Part shown: positions 17,645 to 26,925 of the stretch, piece by piece
How the letters are laid out: the number at the start of each line of letters is the position of its first letter
Numbering within the stretch: position 1 is the stretch's first letter
NCBI GenBank assembly: GCA_964616465.1
Contig: CAZTTO010000002.1
Coordinates: forward strand, 124,001 to 188,000
DNA length: 64,000 bases
Reading direction: 5' to 3'
DNA from: JAFLBI01 sp964616465
GTDB lineage: Bacteria; Bacteroidota; Bacteroidia; Chitinophagales; Chitinophagaceae
The notes under the pieces: model-generated
Told to the model about the DNA's origin: nothing
Seen by the model: the letters and a program-made list of their open reading frames with translations, nothing else
The model's database searches: none
Translations under genes and position numbers: made by a program

Positions 17645-20600
17645 ATGGAGCAACATAGGTTGTTGCAAAAACAAATTCAAAAATTACTTCCACCAAATTT
17701 TCATGTGGATGATGCTTTCAAAATTTTTTTGGAAGCAGTTTCTGATACTTATCAAATATTCGAAAGAGATAAACAGCTATCTGATAATGCCTTTGATATA
17801 AGTGAGCGAGAGTATAAATCAATCTTAGAAAATCTTAGTGCTGAGTATGCTGAAAAAAAGAAAGCAATTGATAGAGTTACACAACTGATTAAGAAGGTTG
17901 ATCCAGAATTTACATTCAAAAGAGAGGAATCCGATAGTGATCTGGATACCATCCTATCTTTTCTTGAAAATAGACTTGAAAAAATTATTCAGCTTGAGAG
18001 AGAATTGCAAAAAAATGAAGAGCGGTTTAAATTGGCTATTGAGGGATCTAGTGATGGTATTTGGGACTTTGATCTTATAGAGCAAAAATTATTTTTATCA
18101 GATCACTTATTAGTACTCATTGGACAAACACCAAAAGATAAAATCCCATTAATTGAACAACTATTTGAATGGATTCATCCAGATGATGTTGAAATTTCCA
18201 AACAAACATTTATAAATCATATCAAGTCAAAAGTCCCTATTGAATTAATAGTTAGAGTAAAAAATAAGCTAGGATACTATAAATACTTTTTGATTCGCGG
18301 AAATTCAATATGGAATGATTCAGATATAGCGCTTAGAACAGCAGGATCACTAACCGACTTTACTGAAAGGATATTATTACAAGAAGAACAACGATTAACA
18401 AATGAAGTAGCCGAAGTAGGCTCATGGCAAATGAGTTTAGATGGTCATCAACTTCATTTTTCTACTTTAACAAAAAAAATATTTGAATGCAATGAAACTG
18501 TGTCAATTGATGCCGGTTACCTTTTGAGCCTTTTACAAGAAGATAACAGACCTATTTTAAAAGATGCAATAGCAAATTGTATTGAGAACCAAAAACCTTT
18601 TGATCTAGAGCTTCAATGCAAAAGTTCAAATAAAACCAATAAGTGGGTTCGACTAAAAGCAGAGGTGTTATGGGAAAATAAAACTCCTGTAAAAATTTTT
18701 GGAATAGCTAGGAATATCACCGAAAGAAAAAATTTAGAGGCAAGCTTATTATCATCTGAACAAAATTTGAGGGGTATTCTAGATAGTACAGATACAGGCT
18801 ATGTTTTATTAGATAACAATTTTCAGATCATACATATCAATAAAGCTTTAATAAATTTTGCTGAAAGCAATAGCGGGATGATACCCGATTTGTTAGAACC
18901 AAAAAATTACTATCTAAATGCTCTTCCTGAAACAAGAAGGGAAGTCGTTGAAAAACATTTAAAAAATGTACTTGCAGGAAATTCAATTTCCTACGAGGTC
19001 TCTTATCCTCAAAAAGATGGAAGTGTTAAAAACTATTTATCTAAACTTTTTCCAATTGCGTTTCGAAATAATACATCAAATGGGATTCTGATATCAATTC
19101 AGGATATAACACAAATCAAGAAAGCAGAAGCCGCTTTAAGAAACAGTGAAGAAAGGTTTAGGTCTCTCGTGTCGAATATATCAGATTTAATATTGCTTAT
19201 AAACAAAGACGGAATAATTCTATATCAATCAGACTCTGTAGAAAAAATATTGGGATACTCTTCAGATTATAGCATTGGAAAAAATATTCAAGATTTCATT
19301 CACCCCGATGACTTTAACAGATCTATTGAATTTTTTTGGAATAGCTTGAACTTATCTGGTACTAGTCAGTTTTTTGAAACAAGGTTGCTGCATAAAAATG
19401 GAAACTATATTTACGTAGAAGCGCAAGGAAACAATCAATGGAGAAATCCATCTATTGAAGCAATTATTGTAGTTGCAAGGAATATCACCGAAAGAAAAAT
19501 GGTTGAACAAGAATTGCAAAATAAAAGCAAACTACTTGAAGCAACTGCACAAGTTTCAATACAATTAGCCACTGATAAACACTGGTTAGATGTTCTTAAA
19601 CCTGCCATGGGTGAAATAGGAAAAGCTATAAAAGCCGATAGAGTTTATTTGTTTGAGAATACAACTGACGCAGAAACTGGAGAGCGATTTAGTTTTCAAG
19701 TTTTAGAATGGACTTCAAAAGAAGAGTTTAAGCAAATTGACAATGAAGTTTTACAATATTTACCGATAAATGTATTTTCTCCATTTTTTACACCGCTATT
19801 AAATAATCAACCTTTTGTTGCTCATACAACAGAAATGGAAGATGGGCCAGGTAAAGATTTACTATTAAAACAAGATATTGAATCAATTATATTACTACCA
19901 ATATTTGTAAATAAAGAATTTCACGGGTTAATAGGCATAGATGCTTGTATTAAAAGAAGAGAATGGACAAATGATGAAATCTCTGTTCTTCAATTGCTAG
20001 CAAAAACAATTGGAAATTCATTTGAAAACAAACAATATAAAATCGAGCTTGAAACAAGCAATCAGCGCTATATCCAAGTAAGTAAAGCTACTTCTGATGC
20101 TATATGGGAAATTGATCTGGTTGAGAAAAACAACCTGCATTGGAGTAGCGGCTACGAAAAACTTTTTGGCCATACAATCTCTAATAAACCGCTTGATTTA
20201 AAAGATTGGTATAATAAAATACATCCAACCGAAAGAGATGAGATTTATAATAGCCTACTGATGTTTATTGAACAAAAAACGGAACAATATTGGTTTGCAG
20301 AATATAGGTACAAAAAAGCAGATAATACTTACTCATATGTGATTGACAGAGGTTTATTAATTTTTGATGAAAACCATACGCCAGTAAAAATGGTTGGAGC
20401 AATGCAAGATGTTACTGCTCAAAAAAAACAATCCATCGAAAAAGAATTAATCCTTCAAGTATCTGCTATTACTGCACAACAAGAAAGTGTAGAAACAGGT
20501 CTAACACAAACCATAGAAGAAGTAGGAAAGTACTTAGATGCAAATGAAGGCATAGGGTGGCTTACAAACATAGATGAAACAGCTTTGGTTGTAAAGTCAG

Positions 20601-21919
20601 AATGGAATCGCGATAGATCTTTAGGCTCATCAATAAATTATTCTATTTTATTTGAAGAGAGTCATTCAATTATTCATGAATGTTGGAAAAAGAAAAGGAT
20701 AATTTTCAATTCTATTCAAGATACACAGGGAAAAGAAGTAAAAAATAAGTATAGCTACAATCTAGCCATTCCAATTTTCCATGCTGAAAAAGTTATTGCG
20801 GTTATTCTATTTTGTTTTGAAAATGAACCCTCCTTTAATCTTAACGAGTCTGATTCATTTTTAAAAGAAATTGCATCGCAAATTGGAGAAAGCATTCAAA
20901 GTAAAAAAATTGAAGAAGAGCTAAATCATTTTTTCAATATCTCGCCAGATTTATTATGCATTATTGGTCCTGACGGATTTTTTAAGAAAGTTAATCCTGC
21001 ATTTAGAGATTTACTGGGCTACTCCGATAAAGATCTTTTAAAAAATCCTTTTACTGAGTGGGTACATAAAGAGGATTTAAACAGAACCCGACAAGCATTA
21101 ATTATACCTTCAGAAAAGCAAGAGACGAGTTATATAGAAAATAGAATGATTGCTAGCAATGGCGAGCTAAAATGGCTGGCATGGACAGCAATTTTTGATA
21201 TTGAAACAGAGCTAAGATATGCAGTTGCAAAAGACATTACTGAAAAAATAAAACTTTCTGAGATATTAGATAAAGAGAGAAGTACTAAAATTAATGAAGT
21301 TACAAATGCAGCATTAACAGCCCAAGAAAATGAACGACAAGAACTAGGAAGAGAGTTACATGATAACATTAATCAAATACTTGTAAGCTGTAGATTATAC
21401 TTAAGCCTCATTAAAATTACAGAACCAGAACAACTAAGCTATTTAAAACTCACAGATGGGATGATTAAGGATGCAATTAAAGAGTTGAGACAATTGTCGC
21501 ATACACTTTTACCCGCTACATTATCGGATAGTAATTTGGTAAAGGCATTAGATAATATTTTTCAAACAGCAAGTAAAAGCGGTATTTTAGAAGTGGCTAA
21601 AGATTTCAGTAGGTTTAATCAAAATAATTTATCAGACCACATTAAGCTAAATATTTATAGGATTATTCAGGAGCAATTCAATAATATTTTAAAGCATGCA
21701 AAAGCATCTCGTGTTTATGTAAGACTAGCTAATAATAAAGAAACAATTGAACTTGAAATAAGCGACAACGGTGTTGGTGCAGAGCTTGAAAAATCAATTA
21801 AAGGTGTTGGAATTACAAATATTAGATCTAGAGTAAGCCTATTCTCTGGAGAAGTACATATTAGTACTTCCCCAGGAGATGGATTTAATTTAAAAGTTAT
21901 TCTTCATGATTACACCTAG
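17645..21919 (+). CDS. Multi-PAS/GAF sensor histidine kinase (HisKA_3, NarX-like)
   Basis: 1424 aa from the ATG at 17645 (MEQHRLLQKQIQKLL); this opening, with a conserved QIQKLLPP segment and an ERDKQL coiled coil, is typical of Bacteroidota PAS kinases. Order: coiled coil (1-120), PAS (about 125-245), PAS (250-365), PAS (372-490), PAS (501-620), GAF (635-795), PAS (805-925), GAF (935-1080), PAS (1095-1205), HisKA_3 with RELHDNINQ (His about 1239) and HATPase_c with DNGVGAE (about 1373). No transmembrane segment is evident, so sensing is probably cytosolic. HisKA_3 kinases normally phosphorylate NarL-type regulators; none is adjacent, and the only one in the window is 35 kb away (56657-57304). 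Confidence 0.93.
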   Translation: MEQHRLLQKQIQKLLPPNFHVDDAFKIFLEAVSDTYQIFERDKQLSDNAFDISEREYKSILENLSAEYAEKKKAIDRVTQLIKKVDPEFTFKREESDSDLDTILSFLENRLEKIIQLERELQKNEERFKLAIEGSSDGIWDFDLIEQKLFLSDHLLVLIGQTPKDKIPLIEQLFEWIHPDDVEISKQTFINHIKSKVPIELIVRVKNKLGYYKYFLIRGNSIWNDSDIALRTAGSLTDFTERILLQEEQRLTNEVAEVGSWQMSLDGHQLHFSTLTKKIFECNETVSIDAGYLLSLLQEDNRPILKDAIANCIENQKPFDLELQCKSSNKTNKWVRLKAEVLWENKTPVKIFGIARNITERKNLEASLLSSEQNLRGILDSTDTGYVLLDNNFQIIHINKALINFAESNSGMIPDLLEPKNYYLNALPETRREVVEKHLKNVLAGNSISYEVSYPQKDGSVKNYLSKLFPIAFRNNTSNGILISIQDITQIKKAEAALRNSEERFRSLVSNISDLILLINKDGIILYQSDSVEKILGYSSDYSIGKNIQDFIHPDDFNRSIEFFWNSLNLSGTSQFFETRLLHKNGNYIYVEAQGNNQWRNPSIEAIIVVARNITERKMVEQELQNKSKLLEATAQVSIQLATDKHWLDVLKPAMGEIGKAIKADRVYLFENTTDAETGERFSFQVLEWTSKEEFKQIDNEVLQYLPINVFSPFFTPLLNNQPFVAHTTEMEDGPGKDLLLKQDIESIILLPIFVNKEFHGLIGIDACIKRREWTNDEISVLQLLAKTIGNSFENKQYKIELETSNQRYIQVSKATSDAIWEIDLVEKNNLHWSSGYEKLFGHTISNKPLDLKDWYNKIHPTERDEIYNSLLMFIEQKTEQYWFAEYRYKKADNTYSYVIDRGLLIFDENHTPVKMVGAMQDVTAQKKQSIEKELILQVSAITAQQESVETGLTQTIEEVGKYLDANEGIGWLTNIDETALVVKSEWNRDRSLGSSINYSILFEESHSIIHECWKKKRIIFNSIQDTQGKEVKNKYSYNLAIPIFHAEKVIAVILFCFENEPSFNLNESDSFLKEIASQIGESIQSKKIEEELNHFFNISPDLLCIIGPDGFFKKVNPAFRDLLGYSDKDLLKNPFTEWVHKEDLNRTRQALIIPSEKQETSYIENRMIASNGELKWLAWTAIFDIETELRYAVAKDITEKIKLSEILDKERSTKINEVTNAALTAQENERQELGRELHDNINQILVSCRLYLSLIKITEPEQLSYLKLTDGMIKDAIKELRQLSHTLLPATLSDSNLVKALDNIFQTASKSGILEVAKDFSRFNQNNLSDHIKLNIYRIIQEQFNNILKHAKASRVYVRLANNKETIELEISDNGVGAELEKSIKGVGITNIRSRVSLFSGEVHISTSPGDGFNLKVILHDYT

Positions 21920-21924
21920 CCAGC

Positions 21925-23301
21925 TTATACCCACTCCAATAAATTTTGGAAAGTAGGCTCATCAATAATTTCATCTGCATGATGATTGAGTAATTCATTG
22001 GAAGAACAAAAGGCAATACCCATTCCAGCTTCTTTTACCATACACAAATCATTTGCGCTATCACCTATAGCAATGGTATTTTTTATTTGAATCTGGTGCT
22101 TACTACACAAGCTCAATACCGCATTTGTTTTACATAAAGGATGCCTACAAATACTATTCGATTGGTTGAAAAAGAAAGACGGTATCTTAACCTCACCAGT
22201 ACAGATTCCTTTAGAAAACTCTAACTCATTCGATAAAGAAAAGTCCATTCCTAATTTATTTTTGATATGTCGAGTTACACAATCATAACTATCTGAAATA
22301 ATACCAACTAAATATCCCCTTGATTTCAACTCAGTAATAATAAGTTTAGCATCATCTACAATGGGAATATTATCCGCAATTTTAATGACTTCTTCAATAC
22401 TTCTCCCTTTAAGTAATGTTGCAATTTTTTTGGTCAAAACTATCGTGTCTTGTTCTGATGATCTTAACTCCATTAATTCAGACTTAAACCCAAATTCAGC
22501 CGCACATGTATCGATAAATCTTCCACGAAGCAAGGTGTTGTCCATATCGAAAACAACCATCTTCTCAAATTGCTTCTGATGGGTTTCCAAAGCCAATTCC
22601 ATTTGTGAACGGATTACTTGTAAGACACCAAATTCTTCAAAATTATAATGCTGATTATTAGATAGTGCTGCTTTTGCTATAATTGTTTGAGCCACTTCTT
22701 TACTCATTTTTCCTAGAGCATGCCAAGGTTTACTGTTGTTTTCTATATACCCTATTTCCACTTCTTTAACACGATGCTTATTCAAATGCATATCTATTAA
22801 AATACCAATATCTACACCATAATCGTCTCTAAAGTCAAGTGTTTGAAGCAGCGATTTTTTGCCTGCAATCATACCGCTTAAGGGTTGTGAAAAGGCAGTG
22901 AGCTCTGGAAAGAATATGCTTAATAGAGGTTTTGCTACCAGCTCGGTTACTCTTCCAGCATTTCTACTAAATGTTGCTTTAACAAAATCGGCCTCGTCTT
23001 GCAATAACGGATCCGATAATAATTTAACGGTATAGTGAGGATAGGGATGTATATCGCCATCTAAGAAAACAACTAATTCATTTTTAGCAAACATAATACC
23101 CTCTTTCATAGATGCACCTTTGCCAAGTTTTGTACTCGATACTACTTTGGCACCAGCTTGCTCTGCAAAAGCAACTGTTTGATCAAGCGACTGATCATCT
23201 ACAACCAAAACTTCGGAAACATTTGGTTGAGACTTTGCAAAAGCAACAACATTAGCAATTTGTTCCTGCTCATTCAAAGTAGGAATGATAACACTAATCA
23301 T
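21925..23301 (-). CDS. Fusion of GpgS-like glycosyltransferase and HAD-IB phosphatase
   Basis: 458 aa from the ATG at 23301 (MISVIIPTLNEQEQ); the frame to 23409 adds 36 hydrophobic residues not typical of the family. Residues 1 to about 235 are a GT-A glycosyltransferase: VVDDQSLDQT, GKGASMKEG, the metal site DGD (81-83), then GRVTELVAKPLL, QPLSGMIAG, YGVDIGILID and LGKMSKE, closely matching actinobacterial and archaeal glucosyl-3-phosphoglycerate synthase. Residues about 245-458 are a SerB-like HAD phosphatase: FDMDNTLL, IISDSYD, IAIGDSANDL. In known organisms GpgS makes glucosyl-3-phosphoglycerate and a separate GpgP dephosphorylates it to glucosylglycerate, so one polypeptide may do both steps. 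It stands alone, convergent with the kinase gene. Confidence 0.87.
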   Translation of the reverse strand: MISVIIPTLNEQEQIANVVAFAKSQPNVSEVLVVDDQSLDQTVAFAEQAGAKVVSSTKLGKGASMKEGIMFAKNELVVFLDGDIHPYPHYTVKLLSDPLLQDEADFVKATFSRNAGRVTELVAKPLLSIFFPELTAFSQPLSGMIAGKKSLLQTLDFRDDYGVDIGILIDMHLNKHRVKEVEIGYIENNSKPWHALGKMSKEVAQTIIAKAALSNNQHYNFEEFGVLQVIRSQMELALETHQKQFEKMVVFDMDNTLLRGRFIDTCAAEFGFKSELMELRSSEQDTIVLTKKIATLLKGRSIEEVIKIADNIPIVDDAKLIITELKSRGYLVGIISDSYDCVTRHIKNKLGMDFSLSNELEFSKGICTGEVKIPSFFFNQSNSICRHPLCKTNAVLSLCSKHQIQIKNTIAIGDSANDLCMVKEAGMGIAFCSSNELLNHHADEIIDEPTFQNLLEWV

Positions 23302-23519
23302 AATAACATGTTTTAAGGTGTATGAGGAAAATACCTCAGTCAATTCCAGATTGGAAAAAAGAAAAAAATTAAAACTGCTTGAAGTTACTAGCAATATTAT
23401 GGGTTGCAAATCCGCTTATAAAGATTAACATTTAGGCAATGAATAAGACTCACAAACATAAGGTAGGATATAAGTTATCACTTCTAGCTATAAATGACAA
23501 TTCAACAATATCAGATTCC

Positions 23520-23527
23520 TACTTTTG
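23520..23527 (+). promoter_or_regulatory. Possible -7 box (TACTTTTG)
   Basis: Matches TAnnTTTG but lies only 4 bases before the preferred ATG at 23532. Either the transcript is nearly leaderless, the match is fortuitous, or a different start is used. Confidence 0.25.
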
Positions 23528-23531
23528 CAAT

Positions 23532-24056
23532 ATGTCTATTGTGCATCTTCAAATTCAACCAGAACAGCTCCCAAGCATTGAGCATATTGACTGGAAAACT
23601 ATTGATAAGAGATATCAAACTGTTGCAAAACTGGTTTTGGCAACATATGCGATTCTTATATTGAGCGGAATTGTACTTGTATTTTTTTTAGCAGATAAGA
23701 TGCAGACAAATAGCTGGTATTTGAGTGCTGGAATAGCATATTTAGTTTTGGTAGCACTTGGATTTATTTTAACAAAAAAGGACATACAAAATAGAGCGTA
23801 TGCTATTAGAGAGCGTGATTTATTATTCAGAAGAGGCTGGTGGAAACAAACCATTCAAGCAGTTACTTATAATAAAATACAGCATGTGTCAATTAACAAA
23901 GGACCCTATGAAAGAATCTTTAAGCTTGCAACTATCAAAATATACACGGCAGGTAGTTCCTTTTCAGATATAAAAATAACTGGACTTCAAGAGGATATAG
24001 CAGAGCAAATCAAAACTTTCATTCTTCAGCAAAATGCAGCATCAGAACAACTATAG
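23532..24056 (+). CDS. PH-domain membrane protein, YdbS-like (bPH2/DUF304)
   Basis: 174 aa from the ATG at 23532 (MSIVHLQIQPEQLPS); the longer frame from 23439 has no family-like residues. Two transmembrane helices (about 37-58 and 65-88) are followed by a bacterial PH domain (DUF304), with landmarks RDLLFRRGWW, YNKIQHVSINKGPYER and IYTAGSS. YdbS/YdbT pairs are known as linked membrane proteins of unclear function, conferring traits such as stress resistance in Bacillus. The stop overlaps the ydbT-like start by 23 bases, so the two are translationally coupled. Confidence 0.85.
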   Translation: MSIVHLQIQPEQLPSIEHIDWKTIDKRYQTVAKLVLATYAILILSGIVLVFFLADKMQTNSWYLSAGIAYLVLVALGFILTKKDIQNRAYAIRERDLLFRRGWWKQTIQAVTYNKIQHVSINKGPYERIFKLATIKIYTAGSSFSDIKITGLQEDIAEQIKTFILQQNAASEQL

Positions 24057-25587
24057 TTTTTTTGAAACACCTCAAAAGCAGTCACCAGCATTGTTTTTGC
24101 ATTTATTTTGGAAGATTGTGCGACATAGCTCATCCTTCTTACTAGTTTTTGTTGTTGCTTATTTCTTTTTACCTGAAAAAGAAGATGCCGTAATTAGCCG
24201 TGAAAAATTATTACTTTTTCAAGCATTGGGTGCTTTTGGCGGAATGATTCTAATGCATATTCCTAAAATTATTGGCTATTTTTTTCATCGCTATTGGATT
24301 CATAACAACGAATTGGTTGTTCGAACGGGGATTCTTTCAAAAAGTTTAATTGTAATACCAATCGATAAAATTCAAAGCATTCATCTGTCTCAAAATTTTT
24401 TACATAAAGTCACGAATACCTGTTCAATAAAAGTAGATACCGCGGGATCTGAGTCGTCTGAAATGGCTTTAGATGCTGTACAAATTAGTAAGGCAGAATT
24501 GCTGAGAGATATTCTAACGAAACATTCAGCTAATAAATTAATTGATGAAGATTCACCTGCAATAACAACAAAACAAACCCAAAGTCTTGCCCTGTATCCG
24601 TTCGATTTGCTCAAGCTTGCCATATCCGAAAACCATCTGAAAACAGCTGCACTCATCATTCTTTTTGTAATTGGAAAAATGCAGGATGCCAAGGAGTTTC
24701 TTAAAATTGATAGCTATGGGTATGCAGAAAAGGCTGGAACAGAAGTAGCTAACTCTACTTCAACTCTTATATGGGCTTTATTTTGGACTGCTTTGATTAC
24801 ATTTTTGATATCTGCTATTCGTGTACTCATTCGCTATTACCAATTTCAAGTTAGCATAGAGCCTACTGGATTTCATATAAAATGGGGTTTAACAGAAGTA
24901 AAACAAAAATCTATACGCTTTGAAAAAGTTGCTTTAATTGAATGGCATGCAAATTTTTTTCGAAAATCTCTTGACATGAGTTTGATTCATTTAAGAACAT
25001 TAACTGATAATGGAGAAGAAGATACGCAGATTCAAATTCCACTAACACAAAAAAAGCAAATCAATCAACTCATCCATCAATTTTTTACTGCTAGCCCACT
25101 TTTAACTGCTGCAAAAAAGAACATTCACCATTCGTATTTTCTGTTTCAAAGTATTTTCATAGGTATTCCTATTGCGCTCATTCTTTCAGGTATTGGTGCA
25201 ATTTGGCTTTCTTGGAATGCATTCATTATTGGAGCTGTTTTTATTCTGTACTTTTCTATCACAAAATGGGTGTTTCTCAGGAAAACCTCTTTTGCATATA
25301 CTAGGGAGGGAATAGAAATTTCAAAAGGGATATGGGGAATTCGTCACCAGTTGCTTCAATGGAAACATATTCAATTTGTTTCCATAAAAAGTTCTCCCTT
25401 TCAGCGCAAAAGAAAACTTTGCACTTTACAACTGCACACTGGTACAGAGGATATTGTGATTCCCTTTATTACCGAAAATGAAGGCAGGTTTATAATGGAT
25501 TATGCACTCACAAAACAGTCTTTCATGAGTCAGCTTAACTCTTTAGAAGAAGAAATATACCAATCAAACCAAAGGCTCTCCAGATAA
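24034..25587 (+). CDS. PH-domain membrane protein, YdbT-like (bPH2/DUF304 repeats)
   Basis: 517 aa. Three bPH2 segments, each preceded by a transmembrane pair: RYWIHNNELVVRTG...IDKIQSIHLSQN (about 88-165), a middle one around FHIKWGLTEVKQKSIRFEKV (about 280-345) and a third around IEISKGIWGIRHQLL (about 428-490). Hydrophobic helices occur near 25-47, 66-85, 200-215, 245-265 and 370-410. This is the usual YdbT layout, and it follows its YdbS partner with an overlap. The 3' end overlaps the convergent flavin reductase gene by 24 bases. Confidence 0.85.
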   Translation: MQHQNNYSFFETPQKQSPALFLHLFWKIVRHSSSFLLVFVVAYFFLPEKEDAVISREKLLLFQALGAFGGMILMHIPKIIGYFFHRYWIHNNELVVRTGILSKSLIVIPIDKIQSIHLSQNFLHKVTNTCSIKVDTAGSESSEMALDAVQISKAELLRDILTKHSANKLIDEDSPAITTKQTQSLALYPFDLLKLAISENHLKTAALIILFVIGKMQDAKEFLKIDSYGYAEKAGTEVANSTSTLIWALFWTALITFLISAIRVLIRYYQFQVSIEPTGFHIKWGLTEVKQKSIRFEKVALIEWHANFFRKSLDMSLIHLRTLTDNGEEDTQIQIPLTQKKQINQLIHQFFTASPLLTAAKKNIHHSYFLFQSIFIGIPIALILSGIGAIWLSWNAFIIGAVFILYFSITKWVFLRKTSFAYTREGIEISKGIWGIRHQLLQWKHIQFVSIKSSPFQRKRKLCTLQLHTGTEDIVIPFITENEGRFIMDYALTKQSFMSQLNSLEEEIYQSNQRLSR

Positions 25588-26457
25588 TAGCACCTGCCAT
25601 GCATCTGTAATTGCACCATTATCTAAAAGTTGTGCAGCCAGCTTATGTAATTCACTTTCCATTTCCTCAGGATTCAATGAATAGTATTGCACTATATGCT
25701 TCACATGATCGTGTTCAAAAGCTGGATCAACTTCTGGAAACTGATGCACATTAGCCAGCATACCTAAATGATTTCCTGTGAGTATTTTGCTGTTTTTGAT
25801 AGTTTGAGGTAATTGATCTATTCCAATTCCTAATTGAGTATTGGGCTTTGGCACTTTAAACATAGAAGCAGTTGTTGCTCTGCTGTACCAGTCGCCACCC
25901 ATTCTCGCAACCCAATCGGTTTTCGTTTGATCAATCATACTCCCGTCCTTATTCAGAATAGATTCATCAACATGCATACATAATACTTCTACCAAAACCA
26001 ACTGACCAGCTCCGCCTTCTTCACCCAAACTAATGATATCGCGCACTTTGCATTCCATTTTAACACGAGCTTGTTTCACCATAGGCACGCGTACTTTAGT
26101 AGCAGGTTCAGCATCAAAACCTGCTTTTATGAACTCATTCACGCCTTTAGCATATTCACAACTCGATAAACTCATTTGTTGCACCATGCTATAGTCACAA
26201 ATATGTACCACACATTCGGGCACTTCGCGAATATTGTCTAAAGTATGTTTGGTAGATCCATCTCTCGCTCTTCTACTAGGTGAAAACACAAGTATGGACG
26301 GGTTAGAAGAAAATAAGTTAAAGAAGCTAAACGGACTAAGATTTACATTCCCTTCAGCATCTTGTGTACTTACAAATGCAATTGGGCGAGGAGCAACAGC
26401 ATGTTGCAGCCAAGCCTGCTTTTGCATAGTATTTAAAGAAGCGAGCTCTATTAACAT
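25564..26457 (-). CDS. Flavin reductase family protein
   Basis: 297 aa. The N-terminal flavin-reductase-like domain (about 15-190) has VAPRPIAFVSTQDAEGNVNL, SPFSFFNLFSSNPSI and the S-R-R...KHT FMN-binding region. These bind FMN and reduce it, or use it as cofactor, with NAD(P)H. The C-terminal roughly 90 residues (PKPNTQLGIGIDQLP onward, helical) are an extension seen in the larger members. The substrate is unknown. The gene is 3 bases upstream of nothing else on its strand except RidA, which precedes it by 3 bases, so the pair likely forms an operon. Confidence 0.88.
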   Translation of the reverse strand: MLIELASLNTMQKQAWLQHAVAPRPIAFVSTQDAEGNVNLSPFSFFNLFSSNPSILVFSPSRRARDGSTKHTLDNIREVPECVVHICDYSMVQQMSLSSCEYAKGVNEFIKAGFDAEPATKVRVPMVKQARVKMECKVRDIISLGEEGGAGQLVLVEVLCMHVDESILNKDGSMIDQTKTDWVARMGGDWYSRATTASMFKVPKPNTQLGIGIDQLPQTIKNSKILTGNHLGMLANVHQFPEVDPAFEHDHVKHIVQYYSLNPEEMESELHKLAAQLLDNGAITDAWQVLLSGEPLV

Positions 26458-26460
26458 AGT

Positions 26461-26847
26461 TTATAATTGTTCTACAGCAATCATACTAATTTCTACATTC
26501 ACCCCTCTTGGTAATCCTTTAACTGCCACAGTTTCCCTTGCCGGATAATCGCCAGAAAAAAAACTGCCATATACTTCATTCACTTCAGCAAAAAGCGACA
26601 TATCACTTAAAAAAATACTCGTCTTTACAACATGCTCAAAAGTGAGATGGGCTTCTTTCAAAATGGCTTCTAAATTCAACATTACTTGTCTTGCCTCATC
26701 TTTTACACCCGACTGAATCAGTTCACCAGTTGCTGCTACAAAAGCTACTTGACCACTAATGAATAAAAAACCATTTGCCTTTACTGCTTGGTTATACGGA
26801 CCAATTGGAGCTGGCGCTTTTGAAGTTTGAATTATTTGTTTAGACAT
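26461..26847 (-). CDS. ridA: RidA family protein (2-iminobutanoate/2-iminopropanoate deaminase)
   Basis: 128 aa from the ATG at 26847 (MSKQIIQTSKAPAPIGPYNQAV). RidA hydrolyses reactive enamine/imine intermediates released by PLP enzymes. Landmarks: APAPIGPYNQAV, LFISGQ, QVMLNLEAIL, VVKTSIFLSDM, and PARETVAVKGLPRGVNVEISMIA with the catalytic Arg (about 105) and Glu. Length is normal. It is upstream of the flavin reductase with a 3-base gap and divergent from the HCDH-like gene, with which it shares an 80-base promoter region. Confidence 0.95.
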   Translation of the reverse strand: MSKQIIQTSKAPAPIGPYNQAVKANGFLFISGQVAFVAATGELIQSGVKDEARQVMLNLEAILKEAHLTFEHVVKTSIFLSDMSLFAEVNEVYGSFFSGDYPARETVAVKGLPRGVNVEISMIAVEQL

Positions 26848-26897
26848 ATCTTTCAATTGAATGAGCAAATTGCTGCATTTCATCCATTCAACCAACC

Positions 26898-26905
26898 TAA
26901 ATTTG
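26898..26905 (+). promoter_or_regulatory. Bacteroidota -7 box (TAAATTTG)
   Basis: Exact TAnnTTTG match 21 bases before the ATG at 26926. It supports that start over the in-frame ATG at 26827, which would lie upstream of the promoter. Confidence 0.55.
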
Positions 26906-26925
26906 CATTTCAATCATTTGTTCTC

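Noticed and set aside
23439..23531. Longer start for the YdbS-like gene
   Set aside because: The extra 31 residues are polar and unlike the family; the family-like sequence begins at the 23532 ATG. The TAnnTTTG box near it is ambiguous, so this was kept as a low-confidence note only.
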